Origin: SZAS-18 sp038322235
GTDB lineage: Bacteria; Verrucomicrobiota; Verrucomicrobiia; Chthoniobacterales; SZAS-18
Assembly (NCBI GenBank): GCA_038322235.1
Contig: JBBQFQ010000013.1
Coordinates: 33,408-97,407, forward strand
DNA length: 64,000 nucleotides
Direction of reading: 5' to 3'
A program made the position numbers and the translations under genes. The notes beneath the pieces are model-generated. The model searched no databases and had not been told where the DNA came from. It saw only the letters and a program-made list of their open reading frames with translations. This document shows, piece after piece, positions 36,172-45,169 of the stretch. Within the stretch, counting starts at the first letter, position 1; every line of letters starts with the position of its first letter.

Positions 36172-38064
36172 GTGACCCGGCTCGCCCTGCGCCTGTTTCT
36201 CGCGTTGTTGCGCGCGCTGCCGCTGCGTCTGGTCGCCTCTATCGGGCGCACCCTGGGCGCAGCAGCGCACCTCCTCGCGGCTCCGTACCGGCGGCTGGCC
36301 CGGCGCAATCTGGGGATCGCGTTCCCGCAAAAATCTGCCGGCGAAATCGCCGCGCTCGCCCGGGAGCATTTCCGGCGGCTCGGCGCCAACCTGCTCAGTG
36401 GCGCGCGCTTTCCGATGATGTCGGATGACGAGGTCCGGGACGTGGTGCGGCTCGACGGACAGGAGGCCTTCGAAGCGGTGATGGCGGAGGGACGGGGGGC
36501 GGTGTGCGTCGTCTGCCATCTCGGAAACTGGGAGGCGATGCCGCGCCTGATCACCATGCTGAAGCGCTTTCGCTTCGGCACGATCTACCAGCCGCTACGC
36601 GACAAGCCGTCAGAAGAACTTATGCGCGGACTGCGTTCGCGGACGGGACTGTCCCTCTTCGCCCGGAACGATGGCTTTCACGCGCCGCTGGCCTTCGTGC
36701 GCGCGGGCGGTGGACTCGGTGTGCTGGTCGATCAGCACGCCGGCGATGGCGGGGTCTGGACGCCGTTTTTCGGGCGCCTGGCGTCCACGTCCACCCTCGC
36801 GGCCCTCATCGCGTCGCGAACCGGAGCACCGCTCTTGCCCGTCTCCGTGACGACGGAGGGTCCCGGTCGTTGGCGCATGACCTTCTGCCCACCCGTGCCG
36901 CGCGAGCCCGGGGAGTCGGTCGAGGCGCTGAGCGCGCGCGTGAATGTCGCGGTCGAGAGCATGATCCGTCCGTCCCCCGCGGACTGGTTTTGGGTTCATA
37001 ACCGGTGGAAGACCCCGAAGCCGCACTTTCTGCTCGCAGGCTACAAGCGGGGCGTCACGTTACCCGACGAAATGAGCGCCGATGCGCTGCAGCCCTTCAA
37101 GATTCTGATCCGTTCGCCGAATTGGCTCGGAGACGCGGTCATGGCTGCCCCGGCGGTTCGATCGATCGCGGCCGGACGGCCGGACGCGCAGGTGACGATT
37201 CTTTCTCCCGGCAAACTCGCTGACTTCTGGCGGACACTGCCCGAAGTTCGGGAGGTCATCGCGATCGAGGAGGCGAAATCGGGAGTCTTCGCGGTCGCCT
37301 CGCAGATCCGCCGCGCCGGCCCTTTCGAAGTCGCGATTCTCCTGCCGAACTCGCTCCGCTCGGCGCTGGAAATCTGGCTCGCGCGCGTGCCCCGTCGCGT
37401 GGGCTTCTCCGGCCATTCCCGCCGCCGGCTGCTGAACCAGGTCGTGGCCGAACCCGAAATCGTGCCGGGGCCGATCCGCCCGCATCACACCGGTCGCTAC
37501 CTTCAGCTCGCGCGGGCGGTGGGCGGAATGACACCGGACGACACGATGGCTGAGCCGACGTCCCTCCGGAAGCCCTTCGCGCGGATCGGGATTTGTCCGG
37601 GGGCGGAATACGGACCGACGAAGCGCTGGTTTCCGGAGCGGTTCGCGGCTGCCGCGAAGCAGATCAGCGCGAGCCGGCCCTCGCGTTTCGTCCTCTTTGG
37701 GGTGGCGAAGGATGCCGCGCTGGGAGCGGAGATCGAAAAATCGCTGGAGGGCAGCGAATGCGAAAACAAAATCGGCGAGACCTCGCTCGCCGGCTTGATC
37801 GACGACCTCCGTCAGTGCGATCTGCTGATCACGAATGATACGGGAACGATGCACCTCGCCGACCATCTGGGGGTGCCGCTCGTCGCGATCTTCGGGTCGA
37901 CCGACGACCAGGCCACCGGCCCGCGCTCGAAGCGCGCGCGGGTGATTCGTCACCAGGTGGAGTGCAGTCCCTGCTTTCGCCGCGAATGCCCGCTTGATCT
38001 GCGGTGTCTGAAGGCGGTCACGGCGGACGAAGTGGCGAAAGCCGCGCTGGAGATGCTGCCGTGA
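36172..38064 (+). CDS. Fused lipid A acyltransferase (LpxL/HtrB-like) and heptosyltransferase (WaaF-like)
   Basis: 630 residues from GTG 36172. Residues 1 to about 295 are a lysophospholipid/lipid A acyltransferase: VCHLGNWEAM is the H-x4-D/E catalytic motif (here H-L-G-N-W-E), followed by GVLVDQHAG and TPFFGR. From about 305 a GT9 heptosyltransferase follows: ILIRSPNWLGDAVMAAPAVR, GICPGAEYGPTKRWFPERF, and LITNDTGTMHLADHLGVP. Both activities normally belong to separate LPS enzymes, cytoplasmic-face acylation of lipid A and core heptose addition, so the fusion suggests coupled or reordered LPS assembly. The stop overlaps the LuxE-like start as GTGA. Confidence 0.92.
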   Translation: MTRLALRLFLALLRALPLRLVASIGRTLGAAAHLLAAPYRRLARRNLGIAFPQKSAGEIAALAREHFRRLGANLLSGARFPMMSDDEVRDVVRLDGQEAFEAVMAEGRGAVCVVCHLGNWEAMPRLITMLKRFRFGTIYQPLRDKPSEELMRGLRSRTGLSLFARNDGFHAPLAFVRAGGGLGVLVDQHAGDGGVWTPFFGRLASTSTLAALIASRTGAPLLPVSVTTEGPGRWRMTFCPPVPREPGESVEALSARVNVAVESMIRPSPADWFWVHNRWKTPKPHFLLAGYKRGVTLPDEMSADALQPFKILIRSPNWLGDAVMAAPAVRSIAAGRPDAQVTILSPGKLADFWRTLPEVREVIAIEEAKSGVFAVASQIRRAGPFEVAILLPNSLRSALEIWLARVPRRVGFSGHSRRRLLNQVVAEPEIVPGPIRPHHTGRYLQLARAVGGMTPDDTMAEPTSLRKPFARIGICPGAEYGPTKRWFPERFAAAAKQISASRPSRFVLFGVAKDAALGAEIEKSLEGSECENKIGETSLAGLIDDLRQCDLLITNDTGTMHLADHLGVPLVAIFGSTDDQATGPRSKRARVIRHQVECSPCFRRECPLDLRCLKAVTADEVAKAALEMLP

Positions 38065-39134
38065 GTGAGGAGCGCGAAATCGCGCGTCGCCACCTCGAGG
38101 CGCGCGTCACGGCGGCGATCGAGGCAAGCCTTCGGGAGCCGCTGGAGCGGGCGGCGTGGAACGAGATCGCCCTCGCCATCCACGCCTTCCAACTCGCCCA
38201 CAATGCGCCGTACGCGGCGTTCGCTCGAGCGCTCGGCGGGGGCCCGCCGACGGACTGGCGCTCGATTCCCGCCGTTCCGCAGAGCGCCTTCAAGCGCGCC
38301 GATCTCCGCACGTTTTCCGCGGCTGAGACGCAGCTTACCTTTTATACGAGCGGAACGACCGGGGAGGGTTTCGGCCGGCATCACTTCCGCTCGCCCGATC
38401 TCTATGAATCCAGCCTGCGCGCGGCGTGGCGATTCGCCGGACTGCCGGTTGGCCGACCCCATTGGATCCTGATCCCGCCGGCGTCCGAGGCTCTCCATTC
38501 CTCACTCAGTCACATGATGGGCGCGCTCGCGCCGCTCGCATCGGAACAGAATTGGCTCGCCCATCGGCGCGACGACGCGCTCGCACTTGACGTCACCGGG
38601 CTGCGGGACGCCGCGGCGCTCGCCCGCGAGCCGGTGATCCTTCTCGGGACGGCCCTGGCGTTCCTGGCCCTCTTCGAGCAGCTCGGGGAACGGACCATGA
38701 CGCTCCCCGCGGGATCACTCGCGTTTGAAACCGGGGGCTACAAAGGAAGCGGCCGGGAGATCGCGAAGGACGAACTCTACGCGCTCTTTACGCGGCACTT
38801 CGGCCTCGCGCCGGAATCGGTCTGGAACGAATACGGGATGACCGAACTCAGCACGCAGGCGTACGCCAACGGGCTTGGCGGGCCCCATCGACCGCCTCCG
38901 TGGCTGCGCGCTCTGGTCATCGACCCGGAGTCCGGAGCCGAGGTTGCCGGGGGCGAGGTGGGACTGGTGCGACTTTTCGATCTCGCGAATGTGGGCTCCG
39001 CGCTGGCCGTGCAGACGCAGGACCTGGCCGTCCGCCGGGACGGAGGCACGTTCGAACTGATCGGACGAGATCCCCGCGCCCTTCCGCGGGGCTGCTCCCG
39101 CGCGGCCGATGAGTTGCTGCAAATCCGGCCATGA
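38061..39134 (+). CDS. LuxE-like acyl-protein synthetase
   Basis: 357 residues from GTG 38061, overlapping the previous stop by four bases (GTGA). The family activates a carboxylic acid with ATP and passes it as an acyl group to a protein thiol, as LuxE does for luciferase aldehyde synthesis. Evidence is the adenylate-type loop TFYTSGTTGEGFGRHH, FETGGYKGSGREI, and VWNEYGMTELSTQAYANG, all typical of LuxE/acyl-protein synthetase. The downstream LuxC-like gene overlaps as ATGA. No luxA, B or D homologue is present, so light production is not implied. Confidence 0.87.
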   Translation: MSEEREIARRHLEARVTAAIEASLREPLERAAWNEIALAIHAFQLAHNAPYAAFARALGGGPPTDWRSIPAVPQSAFKRADLRTFSAAETQLTFYTSGTTGEGFGRHHFRSPDLYESSLRAAWRFAGLPVGRPHWILIPPASEALHSSLSHMMGALAPLASEQNWLAHRRDDALALDVTGLRDAAALAREPVILLGTALAFLALFEQLGERTMTLPAGSLAFETGGYKGSGREIAKDELYALFTRHFGLAPESVWNEYGMTELSTQAYANGLGGPHRPPPWLRALVIDPESGAEVAGGEVGLVRLFDLANVGSALAVQTQDLAVRRDGGTFELIGRDPRALPRGCSRAADELLQIRP

Positions 39135-40210
39135 CGACCGCCGAACGAGCCGCGGCGCTCGCGCTGGCCGCGCGGGAATTTGCACCGTGGCTGGGCGAAA
39201 TCACCGCGGAGCGCCTGCTCGAGCTGGTGCATCTCGAGCTGGGGAGCGCGGGCGTCCTCGATGGTTTCGTCCCGCGCGGGGCTCATCGATCCCGGGCGTT
39301 TCCGCGCTCACCGCTCGTCCACATCATGAGTGGAAACACTCCGCACGCGGCCCTGCAGTCGATTCTACGCGGTCTGCTGCTCGGCGGGCGGCAGCGGGTC
39401 AAACTTCCTGCCGCGGGTCTGCCGGAACTCGCGGCGTTCGTCGGCGCAATGCCGACGATCCTCCGGGAGAGCGTCGAAATCCGCCCGGATCTCCCGGATG
39501 CGTGGATGGCCGAGGCTGGTGCCGTCGTGGTGTTTGGAGGCGATGAGACGATCGCCAGCATCCACCGGATGCTGCGGCCGGATCAGGTTTTTGTTCCCCA
39601 CGGTCATCGCGTGAGTCTGGGTGTGATCTTCGCCGAGGTCGCGGCTTCGCTCGAGGCCGCCGCCCGCGAGGCATCGCTTTTCGACCAGCACGGCTGTCTC
39701 TCGCCGCACGGCTTCTATGTGGCGGGCGACGCCCGCGCCTATGCGGCTGGGCTCGCCGCGGCGATGGCGGCGTTTCAAGTTCACACGCCCCGCCGGGCCT
39801 TGGTTGCCGGTGAAGCGGCCGGGATTCGGCGGGTGCGCGATGACGTGGCGTTTCGAGCGGCGCTGGGCGAAGATATCGCGCTGTGGGTCAGCGACGGCGG
39901 CTCGAGCACCGTCTGGACCGTGATCTTCGATGGAGTCGATTCCGCGTTCACCGCTTCCTGTCTCGACCGGGTGGTGTACGTCAAACCGCTTCCCGCCTCA
40001 CTCGCCACCGCGCTCGCGAGCGTTTCCGCTCACCTCGGCGCCGTGGGCTACTGGCCGCCGACGCCCCAGGCGGCGGAACGCTTGGTCAGGGAAGGGCTGC
40101 GGGCGAGCCGGCTTTGTCCGCTGGGAACGATGCAAAATCCGCCGCTCACCTGGCATCAGGACGGCCAGCCCGTGCTCGCTCCGCTCGTCCGGTGGATCGA
40201 CGTCGAATAG
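39131..40210 (+). CDS. LuxC-like acyl-CoA/acyl-protein reductase
   Basis: 359 residues starting at ATG 39131 inside the LuxE-like stop (ATGA). The enzyme family reduces an activated acyl group to an aldehyde using NADPH. Visible: VHIMSGNTPHAALQSILRGL, AVVVFGGDETIASIHR, VFVPHGHRVSLGVI, and the catalytic Cys region FDQHGCLSPHGFYV, in the LuxC order. With LuxE it could form a fatty-acid reductase; the direct link to an LPS acyltransferase fusion suggests an aldehyde or alcohol used in envelope lipids, which is inference. It is the last gene of the operon. Confidence 0.87.
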   Translation: MTTAERAAALALAAREFAPWLGEITAERLLELVHLELGSAGVLDGFVPRGAHRSRAFPRSPLVHIMSGNTPHAALQSILRGLLLGGRQRVKLPAAGLPELAAFVGAMPTILRESVEIRPDLPDAWMAEAGAVVVFGGDETIASIHRMLRPDQVFVPHGHRVSLGVIFAEVAASLEAAAREASLFDQHGCLSPHGFYVAGDARAYAAGLAAAMAAFQVHTPRRALVAGEAAGIRRVRDDVAFRAALGEDIALWVSDGGSSTVWTVIFDGVDSAFTASCLDRVVYVKPLPASLATALASVSAHLGAVGYWPPTPQAAERLVREGLRASRLCPLGTMQNPPLTWHQDGQPVLAPLVRWIDVE

Positions 40211-40287
40211 CGAATACGTGCGAGTCGTCGGCATCCAAAGCCGGCGTCTGACACGATAGAGGGGCACCTGCATAACGCAGAGAGCCT

Positions 40288-40470
40288 ATGGAACTGGAAT
40301 CCAGTGTGAAATCGATCGAGTCAGGTCAGATCGACCTGAGCGACCCGGAGGAAATCCGTCGGTGGGCGGACGACCTGAACATCGCGCCCTCCGAGCTTCG
40401 CGCCCTCGTTGCCAAAGTCGGCCCCGGCGTGAATGACATCCTCGACGTCATCATGTTGGGCGGGCGCTGA
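40288..40470 (+). CDS. DUF3606-like small protein
   Basis: 60 residues. The segment DLSDPEEIRRWADDLNIAPS and the following LRALVAKVGPGVNDILDVI match the small helical DUF3606 family (about 60 residues; R-x-W-x-x-x-L-x-I-x-x-S-E-L-x-x-x-V). The function is unknown. Its stop codon is immediately followed by the stop of the convergent ferredoxin fusion with no gap. Confidence 0.75.
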   Translation: MELESSVKSIESGQIDLSDPEEIRRWADDLNIAPSELRALVAKVGPGVNDILDVIMLGGR

Positions 40471-42867
40471 TCAATGCTTCGCTGCGTGTTCGCGGATTTG
40501 GACCGGGCTGGCGAGAAGTTTGTCGAGCAGCGGATGGCCGGTCGCATCGAAGCGACCAAAGCTCAGGACGCCGGTCGGGCACTGCTGAACGCAAGCGCTG
40601 CAGCGCACGCATTCCGGATCCTCCATGGGGAGACCCTTGTTGGCGAAGCTCATGATGTCGATGCCTTGGTGGCAGACGCTCGTGCAGACGTTGCAGGAGA
40701 TGCACTTCTTCTTCTCGGGAAAGATCCGGAACTTCGAGAAGCGGGCGTAAATATGCATCAAGGCCGCCAGCGGGCAGGCGAAGCGGCACCAGACTCGGCC
40801 GCTGAACCAGAAATAAACGCCCACACCGAGGATGCCGGCCCACATGAGGTCGACGAACCAGGCGTAGTTCAAGACGGGGAGGTCGTGGAAGAGATATGCG
40901 AACGTGTGCGAAGCCCAGGACTGGGGCCCGAGTGCCCAACCGATCGAGCGAAGGACCATTAGGATCAGCGCGAAGGCGAGAAAGGCCTGCCCGACGAAGT
41001 TCACCCGATTCCAAAACGGACCGTGCGGCATTTTCGAGCGTTGGGTATCGCCCAGCGTCTCCGCCAAGGCGCCGCAGGAGCAGATCCAGCCGCAGTAGGC
41101 GCCCTTGCCCCAGCGCCAGACGATGAGCGGAATGATGACGAAGGTTTGGAACAGCGAGATTCCCAACCAGAGCCACATGGGCTGGTCGGTGAAGCAATTC
41201 CAGAAGAAGAGCGGCCAGGCCAAAATGAGGCCGAACGCGCGCCAATACTCCCGCCCATGCTCGGAGTACGTCACGGCAGGGAAGAGCTGATCGGCGAGCC
41301 ATTTCATCGCGCCGCCATCGAACCAGCCGTTATGTCCGGCCCACGGCAGAATGATGTACGGGATGAGGAAGAGCGGCACGATCTGCACCAGGGCGAGCGA
41401 AATGGTTTGGAGCCGCACATACGGCGTCCGCCGCCGCTGGTAGCGCTTCCAGCCAAAAAGAGCCACGCAGGTGCAATAGGCGAGTGAGTAGTAAAAGCCC
41501 GGCTCGCCCAAGGTCACCCGCAGCGTTCCCAACAGATTCGACGGTCGCTTGAAGGCATCGCCAAATCCCCCCCACCAAGCCGGCACGTTGTAGGGGAACC
41601 AGCCTTTGCTCGAGAAGAGGTCACCGATGCCGGCGATCTGCTTCAGCACGGGAACGTCCGCGATCACGGCCCCCTCTTTTTTCCAGTGGTAGATGAAGAC
41701 CGAAAAGGCAAGGAAGAGGATGAAACTGATCCAGGTGGAAGCTTTCCACTCGCCCCGGATGGGAATGTGGCTCCGGCGGAAGAAGTCGAGGGGCGCCTCG
41801 CGCCCGATCATCGCAAAGACGTTCGAGTTTGGCAGCGTCTCTTCGCCGCCATCCGCCAGCTTCATCACCACGGTATCAGCCGTGATCTCCTTCGTTTGCG
41901 AGCCGAGCAACACGCGCATCGAGCCCTTCGGAGAAGACTCCCGCATCGCGTGGCTCGCGGCGGCATTCACCCGCTCGCTCTTCGGATTGTCGACGGAGAC
42001 GGGCGCGGCAGCGTCCTTCTCGAGTTGTTGCACCTTCTCGATGTTCTCCGGCTTCGCCCGGGCGAATTCCTTGCCGCGGTAGCTGAGCGTGACGTTTGCG
42101 CCGCAGATGCAGCACGCGATCGCCGTCTCGAGTGCGCTGTCTCCGCCGCCCACCACGAGGATGTGCTTTCCAATGAAGTCCTTCGGGTCGTAGAGCCGGT
42201 TTGAAACCTTGTCGAGCTGCTCGCCGGGCACGCCGAGCTTCCGGTAGTTCCCACTGCGTCCGATCGCGACCACCACCCGGCGCGCCTTCGTCACCCGCTT
42301 GTCGGCGTGATGCACGTGAATGAGCGATCCCACGCGTTCGAGCCGGTCGATGCGATCCTTGGTGATCTCGATTCCGGCCGCCGCCCGCTGGGCTTCGAGT
42401 TCCTCGAGGAGCGCCTCCTTCACGTTCGTGGTGAACTTCACCTCTCCCGCCGGTGTCATCTCCGTGGGGTACGTGTAGATCGGCTTCGCCTTCGGGAAAT
42501 TGACGATCGTCGAGAACGGTTCGGCGGCTTCGTAAATTTTAAAGGTCAGTCCGGCCTTCTTCGCTTCCATCGCGGAAGAGAGGCCCGAAACCCCGGCGCC
42601 AATGATCGCAACGTCGAGGATTTCGGCGTCGCCCGTCCCCCGTTCACCGGCAAAATTCGGTTCCGCGAGAATCGCCTGGACCGCGCGAGCGCCGGTGTCG
42701 GCCGAAAACTTCAGGAGCGGAATGCCGCTCAGGTCGCCGACGATCCGCACGCCCTTGAGGGCCGTTGCGCCACCATCCCCGACCTCCGGCAGTTGTTCGA
42801 CCGTCCCAGCCGGCCAGCGAAGATGGAGCCAGCGGGCGTAGGTTTGGAAGGGAGAGAGAATGCTCAT
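40471..42867 (-). CDS. FAD/NAD(P) oxidoreductase - membrane 4Fe-4S protein fusion (NapH/CcoG type)
   Basis: 798 residues. An N-terminal flavin-dependent pyridine nucleotide oxidoreductase (about 80-370) shows dinucleotide motifs VAIIGAGVSGLSSAMEAKKA and ILVVGGGDSALETAIA, close to YpdA/thioredoxin reductase types. Five or six transmembrane helices follow with Cys-rich loops GAYCGWICSCGALAE and WCRFACPLAALMH, as in NapH/NosR/CcoG. The C-terminus is a 2x[4Fe-4S] ferredoxin: CISCNVCTSVC and CVRCSACVQQCPTG. It likely moves electrons from NAD(P)H across or into the membrane for a redox partner. The fusion of both halves in one chain is unusual; the partner is not in the window. Confidence 0.88.
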   Translation of the reverse strand: MSILSPFQTYARWLHLRWPAGTVEQLPEVGDGGATALKGVRIVGDLSGIPLLKFSADTGARAVQAILAEPNFAGERGTGDAEILDVAIIGAGVSGLSSAMEAKKAGLTFKIYEAAEPFSTIVNFPKAKPIYTYPTEMTPAGEVKFTTNVKEALLEELEAQRAAAGIEITKDRIDRLERVGSLIHVHHADKRVTKARRVVVAIGRSGNYRKLGVPGEQLDKVSNRLYDPKDFIGKHILVVGGGDSALETAIACCICGANVTLSYRGKEFARAKPENIEKVQQLEKDAAAPVSVDNPKSERVNAAASHAMRESSPKGSMRVLLGSQTKEITADTVVMKLADGGEETLPNSNVFAMIGREAPLDFFRRSHIPIRGEWKASTWISFILFLAFSVFIYHWKKEGAVIADVPVLKQIAGIGDLFSSKGWFPYNVPAWWGGFGDAFKRPSNLLGTLRVTLGEPGFYYSLAYCTCVALFGWKRYQRRRTPYVRLQTISLALVQIVPLFLIPYIILPWAGHNGWFDGGAMKWLADQLFPAVTYSEHGREYWRAFGLILAWPLFFWNCFTDQPMWLWLGISLFQTFVIIPLIVWRWGKGAYCGWICSCGALAETLGDTQRSKMPHGPFWNRVNFVGQAFLAFALILMVLRSIGWALGPQSWASHTFAYLFHDLPVLNYAWFVDLMWAGILGVGVYFWFSGRVWCRFACPLAALMHIYARFSKFRIFPEKKKCISCNVCTSVCHQGIDIMSFANKGLPMEDPECVRCSACVQQCPTGVLSFGRFDATGHPLLDKLLASPVQIREHAAKH

Positions 42868-42901
42868 GGAGGGTGGGAGGGTGGGTGAACGCAGGACCGG
42901 A

Positions 42902-43687
42902 TCACTGCTGCGAGACGGATACCCCCTCCGGTATTCCAGCCGGAAGCATAAACTTCATCCCCCTCCGGCTCGCGCGCCAGCCGGCGGCAAAAATGTGCGC
43001 CCCAACTTGCAGAGTACGCCTCAAACTCACCCCGGAAACCTTTTGTTCACCTGCGACCCGGACTCGCTCCCGGACGGAAACCTCGGTGATGGGTACGTCG
43101 AGGCGCGCCGCGACGATCTGGGCTTCGATGGTCCAGCCGTAGGTCCATTCGCGCAGCGCGAGCCGCTCAAAGAGCGTCCGCTCAATCACGCGGAAGGGTC
43201 CGAGATCGCAGAAAAACCGGCCGGTAAGCAGCCCACACCAAGTCCCGAGAATCACGTTCGCGAGAAGATGCGAGAGCGACATGGCGGTCTTGACGTTGCG
43301 GAGACCGTCGGTGCGGCAGCCGAGGACGAACGGAAAGCCATCCTCATGCGCCGCGAGCAGTTTTCCGAGATCGCGTGGATCATTCGCGCCGTCGCCGGCC
43401 ATAAAAATGTACGCGTCCACGTCGATTCCCCGGCGATGCAAATGATTGATGGCCGCCTGGCAACCGTGGCCGTAGCCGGCGCGGGGGGTTTCCGCGAATT
43501 CCACCCCGGCGACCTCCGCGACGACCGCACTCCGGTCCGAACACCCGTTGAGCCCCACGCAGATCGTCCAGGTGGCCTGATTCGTTAGGGTGCGCAGATG
43601 TTCCTTCAGCTCGGCGAGGACCCGTCCGAGGGATTCGGCCTCATTGCGGGCCGGAATGATAATGGCGTAGTGACGGCGCGACGGCAT
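42902..43687 (-). CDS. Glycosyltransferase family 2
   Basis: 261 residues from ATG 43687. The GT-A nucleotide-sugar site is visible: YAIIIPARNEAESLGRVL, then AYIFMAGDGANDPRDL (DxD-type), and QAAINHLHRRGID. Weakly hydrophobic segments near LANVILGTWCGLLTG and the C-terminus suggest membrane association, as in polyprenol or lipid glycosyltransferases such as dolichol-phosphate mannose synthase-like enzymes. The frame runs on upstream to 43936, but the domain begins within five residues of ATG 43687. It is divergent from the ECF sigma factor. Confidence 0.85.
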   Translation of the reverse strand: MPSRRHYAIIIPARNEAESLGRVLAELKEHLRTLTNQATWTICVGLNGCSDRSAVVAEVAGVEFAETPRAGYGHGCQAAINHLHRRGIDVDAYIFMAGDGANDPRDLGKLLAAHEDGFPFVLGCRTDGLRNVKTAMSLSHLLANVILGTWCGLLTGRFFCDLGPFRVIERTLFERLALREWTYGWTIEAQIVAARLDVPITEVSVRERVRVAGEQKVSGVSLRRTLQVGAHIFAAGWRASRRGMKFMLPAGIPEGVSVSQQ

Positions 43688-43897
43688 GGGTTGCACGGAG
43701 GATAGCGGGTTTTCGGCAGGTTGGACAAATGAGATGCCCGGCAAGTCTTGCGGGAATGCGGAGGGCGCCAGGGCACTCGCACTCCCGTGGGAGCCGTCAC
43801 GATTCAGCTTATTCCAGGCCTCCTGACATTCGGGTCGGGGCTTGCGTGGATCCCGTGGCGCAGCTACGGAGCCCGCTCGCGGCGGTTCGCCGCGCCC

Positions 43898-44386
43898 ATG
43901 GCGACCGAGTTCGAAACCATCGTCGAGACGCACCAAGCCTCACTCTTTCGCTTCGCCCTGAGTCTGGCGAAGGAGGAGGCGACGGCGTCCGATCTGGTGC
44001 AGCAGACCTTCCTCAAGTGGGCGCGCCACGGCCACCAGTTGCGGGAGCGGGCGAAGGCCAAGACCTGGCTTTTTACGACCCTCCACCGCGAGTTTCTCGC
44101 CCTCCGCCGGAAGGCTAAGGATTTTGTCGACGTCGAGGAGCTCGAAAATCTGCCCGCTGAACCGGCCTTTGGCGACGCGCCCTCGATCGACGCCCGGTTG
44201 GCGGTCGCAGCCCTTTCCCAGCTCGACGAGGTGTTTCGGGTTCCCGTCGCCATGTTTTACCTTGAGGAAATGTCCTACGCGGAGATCGCGGAGTGCCTCG
44301 AGATTCCGGTTGGGACGGTCATGTCGCGCCTCTCGCGCGGACGCCAGCGACTCCGGCGGATTCTCCTTCCCGATTCCATGCGCTGA
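43898..44386 (+). CDS. ECF RNA polymerase sigma factor
   Basis: 162 residues. Region 2 is at the N-terminus (ETHQASLFRFALSLAKEEAT, DLVQQTFLKWARHGHQL, with the usual helix for -10 recognition), and region 4 near the C-terminus (LPVGTVMSRLSRGR-like helix-turn-helix in CLEIPVGTVMSRLSRGRQRL). No extra domains. It would recruit RNA polymerase to a small regulon, probably in response to envelope stress. The next gene, 17 bases downstream, has one transmembrane helix and fits an anti-sigma factor. ATG 43898 is preferred over upstream starts, which add a non-conserved region. Confidence 0.9.
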   Translation: MATEFETIVETHQASLFRFALSLAKEEATASDLVQQTFLKWARHGHQLRERAKAKTWLFTTLHREFLALRRKAKDFVDVEELENLPAEPAFGDAPSIDARLAVAALSQLDEVFRVPVAMFYLEEMSYAEIAECLEIPVGTVMSRLSRGRQRLRRILLPDSMR

Positions 44387-44403
44387 CAGCCGCGCCCTGC
44401 CCG

Positions 44404-45093
44404 ATGAATCTCCCCGAGCCCCACCCCGACCGTCCGGAAATGGACGCGCTGGATCGCGCCATTGCGGGCGCTCTGCGCTCCCTTCAACCGCCCGGGGAAT
44501 TGCTCGCGCGCATCCTCGCGGAAGAGCGCGCGCTGCGGGAAGCTCCCGTCCGCGTGGTGCCGGGACCCTGGTTCACTTCGGCGCGGTTTTGGCTGGCCGC
44601 TGCGGCCGTGCTTTTCGTCGCGCTCAGCTTTTATCTCGGTCAGCCGGTCCGGGGCGAGTTCGATCAGTTCAGCGGCTGGGTCGCCCGGGTGGAAGCGCCG
44701 GAGGTCATCGCCGGCCGTGCGAATCTCAGCTTGATGAGCGACGAAATGGGGTCCCTCGAGGCATATCTTCGGGCCGTGAACGCCCCTTCCGTCAGCGGCG
44801 GATTTCAGCCGTCAGACGGGTTCAAGCCGGTGGGCTGCAAGACCATCAAGTGGAGGGGAATGACCTGCAGTCTGGTTTGCTTCTACGACTCGCAGGGACG
44901 CGGAGCCCATCTGTTCATCGCCCGCGCGGGCGATTTCCACACTCGGCCCGGCGGGACGCCGCGCTTCGCGATGGTGGGGAATCTCGAAACCGCCAGCTGG
45001 AGCCGCGGCTCCAACAGCTTTGTGCTGGTCGGCGCGCCCGGAGTGAACGTGCGGGAGGCGATGCGACTCAGCGAATCCCCGACCAATTCCTGA
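44404..45093 (+). CDS. Putative anti-sigma factor, single-pass membrane protein
   Basis: 229 residues starting 17 bases after the sigma factor stop. The N-terminal ~55 residues are cytoplasmic and helical (ALDRAIAGALRSLQPPGELL), a transmembrane helix spans about 59-78 (FWLAAAAVLFVALSFYL), and the remaining 150 residues lie outside. The outer part includes a small Cys pair (CKTIKWRGMTCSLVC). There is no zinc-binding ZAS motif (H-x3-C-x2-C), so it is assigned by context and topology only. It could sense the periplasm and hold the sigma factor inactive. Confidence 0.6.
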   Translation: MNLPEPHPDRPEMDALDRAIAGALRSLQPPGELLARILAEERALREAPVRVVPGPWFTSARFWLAAAAVLFVALSFYLGQPVRGEFDQFSGWVARVEAPEVIAGRANLSLMSDEMGSLEAYLRAVNAPSVSGGFQPSDGFKPVGCKTIKWRGMTCSLVCFYDSQGRGAHLFIARAGDFHTRPGGTPRFAMVGNLETASWSRGSNSFVLVGAPGVNVREAMRLSESPTNS

Positions 45094-45169
45094 ATCGCTC
45101 CGGTGGCGCCGCCCGCCCGAAGGTTCGCGCTTGCCCGGCGCGTCCGGTCACGGCAAGGAGAGTGGCGGT

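Noticed and set aside
39131..40210. Idea that LuxE/LuxC indicate bioluminescence.
   Set aside because: No luxA, luxB or luxD homologue is present; the operon context is LPS synthesis.
43688..43897. Stretch reading GTRTPV-like in front of the ECF sigma factor, a pattern often left by a mistranslated tRNA.
   Set aside because: No acceptor pairing and no TTCRA T-loop can be drawn, so it is not called as a tRNA.
45094..45169. Possible fluoride riboswitch upstream of crcB.
   Set aside because: The conserved core and pseudoknot sequences are not visible.
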